DNA of 42,351 bases from a virus. The position numbers were made by a program, and so were the translations under genes. This document shows, one piece after another, positions 22,719 to 30,516 of the stretch (the stretch's first letter is position 1; every line of letters begins with the position of its first letter). Under the pieces are notes generated by a model. The model saw only the letters and a program-made list of their open reading frames with translations. It made no database searches and was not told where the DNA came from. The DNA lies in IMG/VR virus record IMGVR_UViG_3300049847_000287, positions 1 to 42,351 of that record. The stretch is one strand, 5' to 3'.

Positions 22719-22719
22719 A

Positions 22720-23535
22720 TCAACCTACCGCCCGGTTATTCATCATGCGCCCAGATCGTTGCGTATTGCCGCTAAACGCAGCATTCGCAGCGCGACTTAC
22801 TTCAAATTCGAAGTCTTGAGAAAATCCTTTTGCCAGCGCTGGAGAAGCAACCTTCATCACGCGAGCCGCGGCACCGTTGATGATCGCATCCAAGTGCCGC
22901 GTGTACAGCAGTGCATCAAAGTCGCAAGCATCTCGAACTGGTGTTGCAACAGCCTCAACCGAAACCGCGTTGTAGCAGTCCTCGAAGGGTGCGGGCGACG
23001 CCATCAGCGTACCCGGAGGAAGAAACCAGAACGACGCTGGGCCGTAGCTTCCGCAATACGTACTGCCATGCGCTTCAGCGCGACCGACGTTGTACTCGAC
23101 ACCACGATTCCACTGGCCGATAGCGCTTCTTCCGTTCGTCACAACCACGCGGTTGATGAATTGGATTTGCTCGGCACCGCACAGCGTAGGGTAGTAGTCG
23201 ACGACACCGCGTTGAATGTCGAAGCCAAGCCATCGCTTGAGCACGGGAACTCGCTGGCAAAACTCAATCGCTGCACCGCGAATGTCATCCAGCATCAGCT
23301 CGGCTGGCGTTTCGGTCAAATCGATTTTGAGCGATTCCTTGCTGCGCGCCAATCGACTCATGAGATGTGGCACAAACTTGTCAATGCTGACCCACTCCTT
23401 GATCGGCGAACGGAACCACTCGATACGGCACGGCGTCTTGGCATCGTTGCAGAGCGCTCCAATCGGGTTGTGCTCGCACACGTTACTGGTGTTGCAGCGC
23501 ATGCACCCGTGCGCCCCTATCATCACTCCGCTCAT
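22720..23535 (-). CDS. Cys-rich head-tail connector-like protein
   Basis: A 271-aa protein with a Cys cluster at the N-terminus (CMRCNTSNVCEHNPIGALC within residues 11-29) that has the spacing of a zinc or disulfide knot, then a mostly helical body with SPIKEWVSIDKFVPHLMSR, DIRGAAIEFCQRVPVLKRW and a C-terminal GFSQDFEFEVSRAANAA. The DIRGAAIEFCQ helix resembles tail-tube/adaptor proteins of podoviruses. It overlaps the upstream gene by 4 nt (ATGA). Structural role at the portal exit is inferred from order. Confidence 0.6.
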   Translation of the reverse strand: MSGVMIGAHGCMRCNTSNVCEHNPIGALCNDAKTPCRIEWFRSPIKEWVSIDKFVPHLMSRLARSKESLKIDLTETPAELMLDDIRGAAIEFCQRVPVLKRWLGFDIQRGVVDYYPTLCGAEQIQFINRVVVTNGRSAIGQWNRGVEYNVGRAEAHGSTYCGSYGPASFWFLPPGTLMASPAPFEDCYNAVSVEAVATPVRDACDFDALLYTRHLDAIINGAAARVMKVASPALAKGFSQDFEFEVSRAANAAFSGNTQRSGRMMNNRAVG

Positions 23536-24191
23536 GCTGCCCGCCTAATGTTGAACGCTGTCGTCTGTGCATTTTTTGCGCTTTGCACGAACATTGTCAT
23601 CAGCCCATTCGCCTCTTTAATCGCCGCAGGACTGTCGGGCGACATCCGCTTCAGCGCCAGCGACTTTGCATACATCAGGATCAAAGAATACTGAGCGCAC
23701 GGCACGGACGCATCGGCTTCGTAATCATCAAAAAACTGAGGGATTGACGACACCCGAATACGGAAATGCACGTCGGCACCTTTGGGAACTGCTGGCGATA
23801 CGGTGAACCGATTCAGGATGACCGGATCAGGAATTGCTGTGTAATTGGCCGGTTGCGGCAAGTGGCCCGGCAACGGCTCTGGCATGCAGCGCGCAGGAAA
23901 CAGGCTGGCAATGCGGTTCAAGCGCAGCTCTTGCATCAACACCGAGCCAAGCTTGTTGCCCTGGGCGTCAGTAACAGCATCAACGCTGAGCAACAGATCG
24001 CAGTCATCAAGCACCTGCTCGTCGCCGGGCTTGAGTTTTATTGACCTGCTGACCGCAAATAGTTCAGGGCGAATCTGCTGAATCTGACACAAGGCGTCGT
24101 TGATACATTCGCGAACGAACTGATTTGGCAACACGCCTTCATCGGCGACGATGCCATCTCGAATCCAGTTGATCAGCCCAAGCAGCTTCAC
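23532..24191 (-). CDS. Phage head-tail adaptor-like protein
   Basis: A 219-aa protein with an N-terminal helix bundle (LINWIRDGIVADEGVLPNQF then RECINDALCQIQQIRPELFA) that matches the usual start of adaptor proteins which recruit the tail to the portal, a central part with LLLSVDAVTDAQGN, and a C-terminal helix (QYSLILMYAKSLALKRMSPD) as in other podoviral adaptors of the DUF6682-like type. This family assignment is by memory of the pattern. The gene overlaps both neighbours by ATGA. Confidence 0.65.
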   Translation of the reverse strand: MKLLGLINWIRDGIVADEGVLPNQFVRECINDALCQIQQIRPELFAVSRSIKLKPGDEQVLDDCDLLLSVDAVTDAQGNKLGSVLMQELRLNRIASLFPARCMPEPLPGHLPQPANYTAIPDPVILNRFTVSPAVPKGADVHFRIRVSSIPQFFDDYEADASVPCAQYSLILMYAKSLALKRMSPDSPAAIKEANGLMTMFVQSAKNAQTTAFNIRRAA

Positions 24192-24529
24192 ACGACAACC
24201 GCGTCGCTCACTGGTTTGCGTCCGCGACGTTTTGCTGGTGCAGCGTCTTCGGTTGCCTGAACGCCCTGCTCGTAACGTGGGCGCGAAACATCAGCGTCGC
24301 CGTCACGAACGATTCTGCCATCGACAAAGTCAACGCCCACAGAAACGGAAGCGGATCGGGTGTTTTGCGTGACCGGCTGCCACGTAGCGCCATTCGCATG
24401 CTGTCGCAAATGTTTGTGCGTATTCGATCCATCATTGACCTGCACGCGCGCGCCGTTGACGGTTGATTGCAATTCGATAACTCGCGTTGGCGTACTCGCG
24501 CGAGCCTGTGACGGTTGGAAAATAGACAT
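24188..24529 (-). CDS. Small protein with AT-hook-like tail
   Basis: A 113-aa protein starting at ATG 24529, polar and without Cys. The N-terminal part is Thr/Val/Asn-rich, and the C-terminus has AKRRGRKPVSD (about 98-108), the R-G-R-K-P core of an AT-hook that binds the minor groove of AT-rich DNA. The gene sits between capsid and adaptor genes, so a DNA-contacting head completion protein is possible; the motif is short and may be fortuitous. It is preceded by a strong GC-rich hairpin at 24546-24570. Confidence 0.55.
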   Translation of the reverse strand: MSIFQPSQARASTPTRVIELQSTVNGARVQVNDGSNTHKHLRQHANGATWQPVTQNTRSASVSVGVDFVDGRIVRDGDADVSRPRYEQGVQATEDAAPAKRRGRKPVSDAVVV

Positions 24530-24545
24530 GTTTATCTCTCAATGA

Positions 24546-24570
24546 GCGGCGCGCATTGGCAGCGCGCCGC
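24546..24570 (-). promoter_or_regulatory. Strong RNA hairpin between capsid-region genes
   Basis: A perfect 9-bp GC stem (GCGGCGCGC/GCGCGCCGC) with a 7-nt loop (TGCCAAT on the transcript strand) fills the 49-nt gap downstream of the 203-aa gene. There is no run of U after it, so a Rho-independent terminator is unlikely; it may shield the upstream mRNA's 3' end or block ribosome read-in. The loop repeats the TGCCAAT core of the late promoter element, possibly by chance. Confidence 0.65.
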
Positions 24571-24578
24571 AGTTCACG

Positions 24579-25190
24579 TTATGGGCAACCTACACAGGCA
24601 CACACGCGGAACTTGTGACAGTTCGCATGCGTCAGGTAGTTCAGTCGCATCTGAATTTTCAGGTTGTTCAAATCGCCGATGGTAGTTGGCAACGCGACAA
24701 CCGTGAATATGACGCGATCAGCTTTTGCTGCCATGTTGCCCGTAGCATTGGTGTCGTAGCGCTCGACATACAGCGTCTTGACCGCCGTCGCCTCGATGTT
24801 CGTCGGAGCCGCCGCCGTTGCGTGAACGCATGCGCCAGTGCCGTCTGTCGAGAACGAATCGGTATGCGTCGCCGCGCCGGGAGCAAAGCCCTTCTCCCAC
24901 GAGCGCGACAACGTCATGCCCGGAGCGCCGGAGATACAAAGCGCCAGCGATTGCAGCGATGCCCAGGTGGGCACCTCATAACCGTGAACGATTTGGTCGC
25001 CGACTTTAAGCTTTGAGAAGTCCAGTCCAGAAAGCAGGCCAAGCGGCGCATCCATGACCTCCTCGTCAGTTTTTCGACTGGCGGGATCAAGATGAGACGC
25101 GGTCGGAACGCAATCCGGGTTGGTGAAATTTGGGCCTTTGAAGACGCTTCCGTAAGAACCGCCAGCCATGCCAAGGTAAAAGGTCGTCAT
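24579..25190 (-). CDS. Virion protein next to the capsid gene (decoration or minor capsid candidate)
   Basis: A 203-aa protein rich in Thr, Ala and Gly with seven cysteines, three of them in a C-terminal CACVGCP. It has a central helix (FSKLKVGDQIVHGYEVPTWA) and a beta-type C-terminal half ending in a strand with NNLKIQMRLNY. The position directly after the major capsid gene is typical of a decoration or head-stabilising protein. No catalytic residues or membrane segments. The family was not recognised. Confidence 0.6.
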   Translation of the reverse strand: MTTFYLGMAGGSYGSVFKGPNFTNPDCVPTASHLDPASRKTDEEVMDAPLGLLSGLDFSKLKVGDQIVHGYEVPTWASLQSLALCISGAPGMTLSRSWEKGFAPGAATHTDSFSTDGTGACVHATAAAPTNIEATAVKTLYVERYDTNATGNMAAKADRVIFTVVALPTTIGDLNNLKIQMRLNYLTHANCHKFRVCACVGCP

Positions 25191-25203
25191 GATTCAGTCC
25201 TTC

Positions 25204-26211
25204 TTAAAGCGGAGTCAAGTCAATGACCGCGTAAGCGGCACTGTCGGGATCGAACAGCCACGAATCGAAGCTGTATGCGTACGGATAGAACACGTCATGA
25301 TTGAGCGAGTCCCATTCGCTGTACTGCATCTTGAACGGTGTAGCGAAGTCGTTTTTCGCGACTGCGACCACGTATTCAAGGCGCTTGCCAGCCGAGTCTT
25401 TGGTACACGGCATACGTGTCGTACGGAAGATCGGATGACCATAGGTATTGCGCAACATGCCGGTGACAGTCGTATCAGCGTTGCTGCTGCCAGCAATCAG
25501 CGGAGAGCGATAGTCTTCAAGCAGATAGGCATAGAAGCCCGGCGAGCAGTAGTAGACGATGTCGTCAGTACCGGTGTCGGAGTCACAATCGATACCAGCT
25601 TCCGCCAGCGTTTGCTGTAACCGAGCGATCACAAGACGAGCTTTGCCCGAGCCCGGCGTATTGACCGCAATGGCTGCGCCCGGCGTCGTCGCATCGCCCA
25701 AGTTGATATTGTGCGAAATCAAGCCAGCATTTGGGCCGTGGTTGTACGGCGATGCCTGGCCGATTGGCGTGTGCAGGTTCGACGAATCTGTCAAGTCGAC
25801 GATGTCGCGACGAATCTGCTCTTTCACCATGTCGTTCAACATGGTGCGGTTCTTCGTCAACAGCGCCAGCTCAAGTCGGTCGAACTTGAGCATCTCGCGC
25901 TCATGGTTACAAATCTGCACTGATGCCGTGGTAGCGCGCAGACGTTGCACGTTGGTTTCAGCGTTCGCATAGTTGCAACCGTCAATGACCGTACCGCAAC
26001 TTTGACTCGACCGGTTTTTGCGCGGGATAAATGCGTACTTCACTTCAGAAGCGCCAAGTGCCTCGTCAGTCGTAACCATTTTCGAGCTTGCCAGCTTCGG
26101 GGACAGCGCCATGCAAAAGCGCTGCTGTTTGATCGTAGCGATCATGATTTCGGGGCGGAACAACTGATTGAGCTGTTGCGCACTCGCGTAGTTTGCTGCA
26201 ATTCCAGACAT
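25204..26211 (-). CDS. Major capsid protein
   Basis: A 335-aa protein with the order and look of an HK97-like capsid protein: an N-terminal helix (YASAQQLNQLFRPEIM), the extended E-loop-like stretch with DEALGASEVKYAFIPRKNRS, a long spine helix region (RTMLNDMVKEQIRRDIVDLT) and a P-domain with DDIVYYCSPGFYAYLLEDYR, then aromatic C-terminal strands (HDVFYPYAYSFDSWLFDPD). It lies immediately downstream of a scaffold-like gene. Cys in SQSCGTVIDGC suggests possible cross-linking. The identification is by composition, size, conserved pattern and synteny rather than a single diagnostic motif. Confidence 0.8.
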   Translation of the reverse strand: MSGIAANYASAQQLNQLFRPEIMIATIKQQRFCMALSPKLASSKMVTTDEALGASEVKYAFIPRKNRSSQSCGTVIDGCNYANAETNVQRLRATTASVQICNHEREMLKFDRLELALLTKNRTMLNDMVKEQIRRDIVDLTDSSNLHTPIGQASPYNHGPNAGLISHNINLGDATTPGAAIAVNTPGSGKARLVIARLQQTLAEAGIDCDSDTGTDDIVYYCSPGFYAYLLEDYRSPLIAGSSNADTTVTGMLRNTYGHPIFRTTRMPCTKDSAGKRLEYVVAVAKNDFATPFKMQYSEWDSLNHDVFYPYAYSFDSWLFDPDSAAYAVIDLTPL

Positions 26212-26220
26212 AATTTGTCC

Positions 26221-27165
26221 TTACGCGGCCTGTGCCGCTTTGGTGACTTGATCGATGAGCGCCTGCGCTTCTTTCACCTTGCCCGCATTCAGCAGTTCTT
26301 CATGTTTTTGCGCCCAATTTGCGATTGGGACAACGTTCGAAGTTCCGCCAGTCGGACGGGTAGAACCAGAATTGACAAGCGCCTGTGTGCCTTGTGGCTT
26401 GGCGTTGGCTTTTTCGTACTCGCTCCACCAATACTTGATCGCGGGAATTTGCGATGCATCTCCGATTTCGACGGCTCGCGTGATCGCCCCAACTGGATTG
26501 GCTGGGTGCTTCGCCGCCCACGCAAAAAATGCGTCAGGGTTCTGCATCAGCCCAGGGGCTTCGGTACGCAAGCTGCCACGGAACGCATCGGCTCGACTTG
26601 CGAGGTTGGCCTTGTCCTGCTCAGCAAGACGCGCGGCCAGTCGCTTATCAAGCGCCGAATCCAGATCAGATGAACGCACCACGTCGGTTGGAACAAGGGA
26701 GCTAGCCCACGCCTCAAATTCTTTGGCTGTTTCGTCATCAAAGGACGCGACAACTCGCGCCGGTAGCTTTGGTTTTTGGCGAGTCGCTTCAGCAAGCTTT
26801 CGCTCAAGCTCTTGACGCGCTACAACGTCTGCTTCACGGGCTTTCTTCTCATCAGCGAGTTGTCGCATGATGTTTTCAGCGCGCTCAGCTTGCAGTTGAG
26901 CCAGACTGCGCTCGCGCGCAACCTCTCCCTGCGTTTGCTCAAACCGACCTTTCCATGAATTGACTTGGTTTTCCCAGTCAGCAGGCGCGCTCGGGCTTGC
27001 GGTCGCAGCGCTCGCAACAGGTTCGCTCGACGGCGATGGTGCGGGCGCAGGCGCAGGCGCGACAACGGCAACTGGCTTTGAATCAGTCGCAGCGCCCGAT
27101 GAAATCTCCGTTAATGCGGCGACTTCTGCGGGCGACAAGGTAGGGTCAAATTCTTCGGTAGCCAT
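26221..27165 (-). CDS. Scaffolding protein
   Basis: A 314-aa protein with an acidic N-terminus (ATEEFDPTLSPAEVAALTEI), a Pro/Ala-rich linker (about 35-60, with repeated AP units), a long charged coiled coil (about 68-130: ENQVNSWKGRFEQTQGE, then ERAENIMRQLADEKKAREAD), and a C-terminal helical domain with basic residues (WAQKHEELLNAGKVKEAQ). This is the classic layout of a procapsid scaffold, which guides capsid assembly and then leaves the shell. It sits immediately upstream of the capsid gene, 9 nt away. Confidence 0.85.
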   Translation of the reverse strand: MATEEFDPTLSPAEVAALTEISSGAATDSKPVAVVAPAPAPAPSPSSEPVASAATASPSAPADWENQVNSWKGRFEQTQGEVARERSLAQLQAERAENIMRQLADEKKAREADVVARQELERKLAEATRQKPKLPARVVASFDDETAKEFEAWASSLVPTDVVRSSDLDSALDKRLAARLAEQDKANLASRADAFRGSLRTEAPGLMQNPDAFFAWAAKHPANPVGAITRAVEIGDASQIPAIKYWWSEYEKANAKPQGTQALVNSGSTRPTGGTSNVVPIANWAQKHEELLNAGKVKEAQALIDQVTKAAQAA

Positions 27166-27198
27166 AGCAAAATTCCATGCCGGGGGTTAGGCCAGCGG

Positions 27199-27528
27199 TT
27201 AGGTTGACGCAGTCCGTCGCGAGTCATCGACTGCGACGGCGGTTGAAGAAATTAGGGAAACAACGCCCTGGATCGCGCGTTGCTCGGCAACGATTGAGGC
27301 CGAATGGACGTGAAAATCTGGCGCGTTGAATGGGACGTTCTGCAAGGCCCACGTGCGTTTGGCATGCTCCAGACTCAAAGCCACCAACAGAAATTCACGG
27401 ACTTGCGGCGATTGAGTCAGCGCAGAGCGCGCCTTATCCCATGCCTCCTGATGCTCGCGCGCAAACTCAGCGGCAAGCGGATTGCCGTCTGTGAGTTTTG
27501 CGCCGCAGATCAGTTCATGTAGCTTCAC
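27199..27528 (-). CDS. Unknown small head-region protein with GTG start
   Basis: A 109-aa mostly helical protein starting with GTG (KLHELICGAKLTDG). It has no Shine-Dalgarno; the GTG lies 7 nt after the -10 of a predicted late promoter, so the transcript may begin at the start codon. The helix LAAEFAREHQEAWDKARSAL and HAKRTWALQNVPFNAPDFHV resemble nothing recognised. It precedes the scaffold gene and follows the 293-aa Cys-rich gene. It might be a head-assembly factor, but this is inference from position only. Confidence 0.55.
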   Translation of the reverse strand: MKLHELICGAKLTDGNPLAAEFAREHQEAWDKARSALTQSPQVREFLLVALSLEHAKRTWALQNVPFNAPDFHVHSASIVAEQRAIQGVVSLISSTAVAVDDSRRTAST

Positions 27529-27535
27529 AGGCCAG

Positions 27536-27566
27536 ACTATTGCAGTCTGGCTATTGACACGGTACG
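27536..27566 (-). promoter_or_regulatory. Predicted late promoter, copy 4, with overlapping hairpin
   Basis: GTACCGTGTCAAT (27565-27553; one base differs from the other copies), then A and 10 nt, then AATAGT (27541-27536), a weaker -10. A perfect 8-bp stem (GCCAGACT/AGTCTGGC, loop of 5) at 27531-27551 overlaps the spacer and -10, so the site could also act as DNA cruciform or, in read-through RNA, as a hairpin just before the GTG at 27528. Confidence 0.5.
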
Positions 27567-27572
27567 GCCTCG

Positions 27573-28454
27573 TTAAATAATCGGCGCGACTGTCAATGAC
27601 GATGAGTTGTTGCCCGCGTTTGTATCAGTCTGCCCGCCAGTCACGGAGATAAGGGCGTCCACCGTAATGGAGTTTGGACTTCCAAAATTGAACGGAGAAC
27701 TCAGCGTCGCCGTTCCGCCAGCCGGGATGGAAGTGATCGCAATACCGGACGACAGCAGATCGGCCCACAGCGCCGAACTCGGGCCAGTAGCGCCGCCGCT
27801 GTACGTAATAGCAATGGGCTCGACCGGCCAATGTGCATCCGACGTTAACAATACCGCTCCAGTCAGCAGCGGGTTGTTTGCTGTAGCAGTGCCATAGTTG
27901 CCAACCGTAATCGCAATATTTGCCGTTGACAGATACGCTGGCGCACCATTTGGCATAGTCGTTGTAGTGAACAGATCAATTGTTCCGGGCGGTGCGGGCG
28001 GCGCTGACGGGCAGCACCCCTGAGTCCCCGATGTTGCCTCCGGCGCGCACGCATCACGCACGCTTGTGATCAACGCCACGCCAACAGCCTCCGCCGGTCG
28101 AAGCGTCGCCGCGTACAGCCCTGACCGGTAAATCCACATCTCACCGTTGTCCGCGCTTAACGTCGGTGTACAGTCGCACAGCTTGTACGGACGCCGAGCA
28201 CGCACTTGACCGGCGATCATTGGCTTCACGCAGCATCCGCTCAGGGACTCTGCCGTTCCGGACTTGTAAATCACGCGCTCAAACGTAAGCGTTGCACCGG
28301 CTTGCATGTTGAACGCTTCAAGGCGCACCGGCTCATCACCTACAACGATCCACGCCTCGTTGCTTTTCGATCCAGTGTCAAACAGGATGCCCGCCGTACT
28401 GGTGCTGTTGCCCGCGTTGGGATTGCTGCTCGCTATCTCGGTGCCACGTGCCAT
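27573..28454 (-). CDS. Cys-rich two-domain virion protein with CARDB/Ig-like C-terminus
   Basis: A 293-aa protein. Residues 1-145 have paired cysteines (GCCVKP, LCDCTP, DACAPE) and end in GCCPSAPPAPPG, a Pro-rich linker; residues 160-293 form an Ig-like domain with SIPAGGTATLSSPFNFG and DTNAGNNSSSLTV, the end-pattern of CARDB/DUF11-type repeats. It follows the portal with a 2-nt gap. Surface decoration of the head or neck is plausible, given that Ig-like domains on heads bind host or mucus glycans in other phages. The role here is inferred. Confidence 0.6.
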   Translation of the reverse strand: MARGTEIASSNPNAGNSTSTAGILFDTGSKSNEAWIVVGDEPVRLEAFNMQAGATLTFERVIYKSGTAESLSGCCVKPMIAGQVRARRPYKLCDCTPTLSADNGEMWIYRSGLYAATLRPAEAVGVALITSVRDACAPEATSGTQGCCPSAPPAPPGTIDLFTTTTMPNGAPAYLSTANIAITVGNYGTATANNPLLTGAVLLTSDAHWPVEPIAITYSGGATGPSSALWADLLSSGIAITSIPAGGTATLSSPFNFGSPNSITVDALISVTGGQTDTNAGNNSSSLTVAPII

Positions 28455-28456
28455 AT

Positions 28457-30478
28457 CTACATCCTTGCGGGCGATGCGCCCATTAATTCACGAGCACCCA
28501 GCAGCTCCGGCGGAACACCACTGCGCCCATCCGGGCCTGCGCTCGCCGTGCCCGGAAGCCCCTGCACCAGTCGATTACTTTCCTGCGCCGTGCGTGGGTC
28601 TTCCGGCAGCAAATCGCCAAGGCCCATCGACTCAAATTGCTCGTTCAGCGCCGCTTCAAACGCTGGCCCGTACTTGTCTGGCATGGCCTGCGCTGCCGAT
28701 TGCAACTGCGGCAACAGCTTCTCGCGCTTGGCTTCCATCATTTCGCGCTGCATTAAACCAGCAGCGCCAGTCGCTTTGATTTGCGCATCGGCCTTGATGT
28801 TCTGGTCTTTGTCGTACTCCATCAACTGCTCGTACAGGTGCCGGAATGTCTGCTCGATGATCAGCTCATCGTCATTGAGCACCGCGTCTTTGATAGAACG
28901 TAACGACGCCCCCCAGCGCAGCGTAATTTCACCCAGCGTTTGACCGCCACCAACAGGTAACGACGGCCCGTACGCTTCACTCGGGATGCCGCACTCGTAA
29001 TCAGCCAAGCGCAAGCGCTGCATGAACGCAGCCATTTGCGAGCCGTACAACGCCTGCGTGTAGTGCATTTCGAGCGACTTGGATTCACCAGTCACCACCT
29101 TGCTCTTTGAGTTCGCAGTGAACGACCCGAACGGGTTCCAGTAGAAATCAGCCGCCGAGTCCATGCGCCCCGCGTGAATCTCCATCATCGGCCCGGATGA
29201 GGCGTAGAAATTGCTATTGATGTGGTACTGCCACTGATTCAGCGTGGTTTGCGCGTCGAACAAGTACATCAGCGGCGATGCGCCAACCCAGCTATCGCCG
29301 AATCGCTTGAAGTTCGATGAGTAATAGCCACGCATGCCCGAAGGCGACTTGACGACCTGGCACTTGATCAGGCGCTCAGCGACCCACTCAATATCGCACT
29401 GATACATCTGCTTCGCGTCGTAGCCAGTAATGTTGGCGTCAGACAGTTCGCGCCCGCTGATTTCTCCGACGTGCCGTAGAACCTTGACAGTCTCTTGCGT
29501 GTTCGACATTTCCAAGACGCCGTTGGCACCGCGGTAGAAGTCGCCGATATTGTGATCACCCGCAGACCTCACCCAATCCACCAGCAACGCATCCAGGTTG
29601 GCCCTGTTGTACACGTCGTCATGCTCGCGACACATCATCACCTGAGCGCGTGTCTTGTCCATTTCCTCGATGAAGAATCCGCCATCTGATGCGTTACTTG
29701 CATCTGGCGCAAAGAAGCACCGTCGCGGATCGATCGCGCGCCACGTGGGTTGAATGACGGCCTTTTGCTCGTACTTGTTACCCACCCACGCCGGCCTGAC
29801 CACTGGAATCCAATCCGGGCCACAGATCACCTTGAACGGATAGATGTTTCCGTAATGCAGCATGAGCGTGTGCGCTTTGCGCCAGCCACCCTGAACCGCG
29901 TGATCGGTCATCTTGATCTTCATCAAGCTCATGGCATCATTGGCCTTGGCATTCACCGCCCTGGCTCGCGTCTTGAACAGCTTGGCTGATTCTTCGTTCA
30001 ACCAGTTCTTGGCGTTTTTGTTCAGTTTCAGCCCGTTGTACAGGCCCGCTGGCGGCAGCGGCGCGTACGGATCAATGCCGACGCTTGCAAATTTCTGCGC
30101 GGTCAGCGCCAACATTTGCGCATTAACCGCGTCTTGCTCATCTTTCGGAAGCTCTGGAATCGGCGTCGGCGACATGCTGATCGGGATGTCTCCAGTGTTG
30201 ACGAGCAAGTCCCGCATCCATGACGTGGTCGCCGAGCTTCGCATCGTGCCCAGCCCGAAGTACCGCTTCATCTCCGGAAATGCCGCTACCTGATCGGACT
30301 CATGAACCTTGTTCATCATGCGGTCGCAGCGACCAAGCCACGTTTCGACGCTGGCTCCCAGCACCATCTGCGACCGACGATGCGCTATCGCCTGAGCGTG
30401 ACGAGCCTTGACGATGTGCAATAGGCGCGGCGCATCCGACGCGGACATGGGCACCTGATCACTTTGCTCATCGTACAT
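28457..30478 (-). CDS. Portal protein (podovirus type)
   Basis: A 673-aa protein immediately after the large terminase. Blocks seen: an N-terminal helical region (APRLLHIVKARHAQAIAHRR), WPAIDPRRCFF-like blocks (AIDPRRCFFAPDASNASDGG) and QCDIEWVAERLIKCQVVKSP, a MRGYYSSNFKRFGDSWVGAS block, and helical regions with TLNQWQYHINSNFYASSGP. These resemble P22-like portals. The predicted ATG 30478 has no ribosome site but lies at the predicted start of a late transcript; ATG 30448 (codon 11), preceded by AGGTG, is an alternative start. The portal forms the dodecameric DNA entry ring. Confidence 0.82.
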   Translation of the reverse strand: MYDEQSDQVPMSASDAPRLLHIVKARHAQAIAHRRSQMVLGASVETWLGRCDRMMNKVHESDQVAAFPEMKRYFGLGTMRSSATTSWMRDLLVNTGDIPISMSPTPIPELPKDEQDAVNAQMLALTAQKFASVGIDPYAPLPPAGLYNGLKLNKNAKNWLNEESAKLFKTRARAVNAKANDAMSLMKIKMTDHAVQGGWRKAHTLMLHYGNIYPFKVICGPDWIPVVRPAWVGNKYEQKAVIQPTWRAIDPRRCFFAPDASNASDGGFFIEEMDKTRAQVMMCREHDDVYNRANLDALLVDWVRSAGDHNIGDFYRGANGVLEMSNTQETVKVLRHVGEISGRELSDANITGYDAKQMYQCDIEWVAERLIKCQVVKSPSGMRGYYSSNFKRFGDSWVGASPLMYLFDAQTTLNQWQYHINSNFYASSGPMMEIHAGRMDSAADFYWNPFGSFTANSKSKVVTGESKSLEMHYTQALYGSQMAAFMQRLRLADYECGIPSEAYGPSLPVGGGQTLGEITLRWGASLRSIKDAVLNDDELIIEQTFRHLYEQLMEYDKDQNIKADAQIKATGAAGLMQREMMEAKREKLLPQLQSAAQAMPDKYGPAFEAALNEQFESMGLGDLLPEDPRTAQESNRLVQGLPGTASAGPDGRSGVPPELLGARELMGASPARM

Positions 30479-30484
30479 GTCAGA

Positions 30485-30514
30485 ATTTTGTTTGCCAACG
30501 TATTGGCACGGTAC
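30485..30514 (-). promoter_or_regulatory. Predicted late promoter, copy 5
   Basis: GTACCGTGCCAAT (30514-30502, minus strand), then A and 10 nt, then CAAAAT (30490-30485); ATG 30478 follows after 6 nt. The 3' half of the element also pairs with the next bases (TGCCAA/TTGGCA, loop of 4). This occupies the 38-nt gap between terminase and portal and would start the head-gene transcript. Confidence 0.58.
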
Positions 30515-30516
30515 AG

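Noticed and set aside
22705-23694. A long plus-strand open frame (329 codons) over connector genes
   Set aside because: The predicted protein is rich in Arg, His and Cys with no pattern, and lies opposite two well supported minus-strand genes; it is a shadow.
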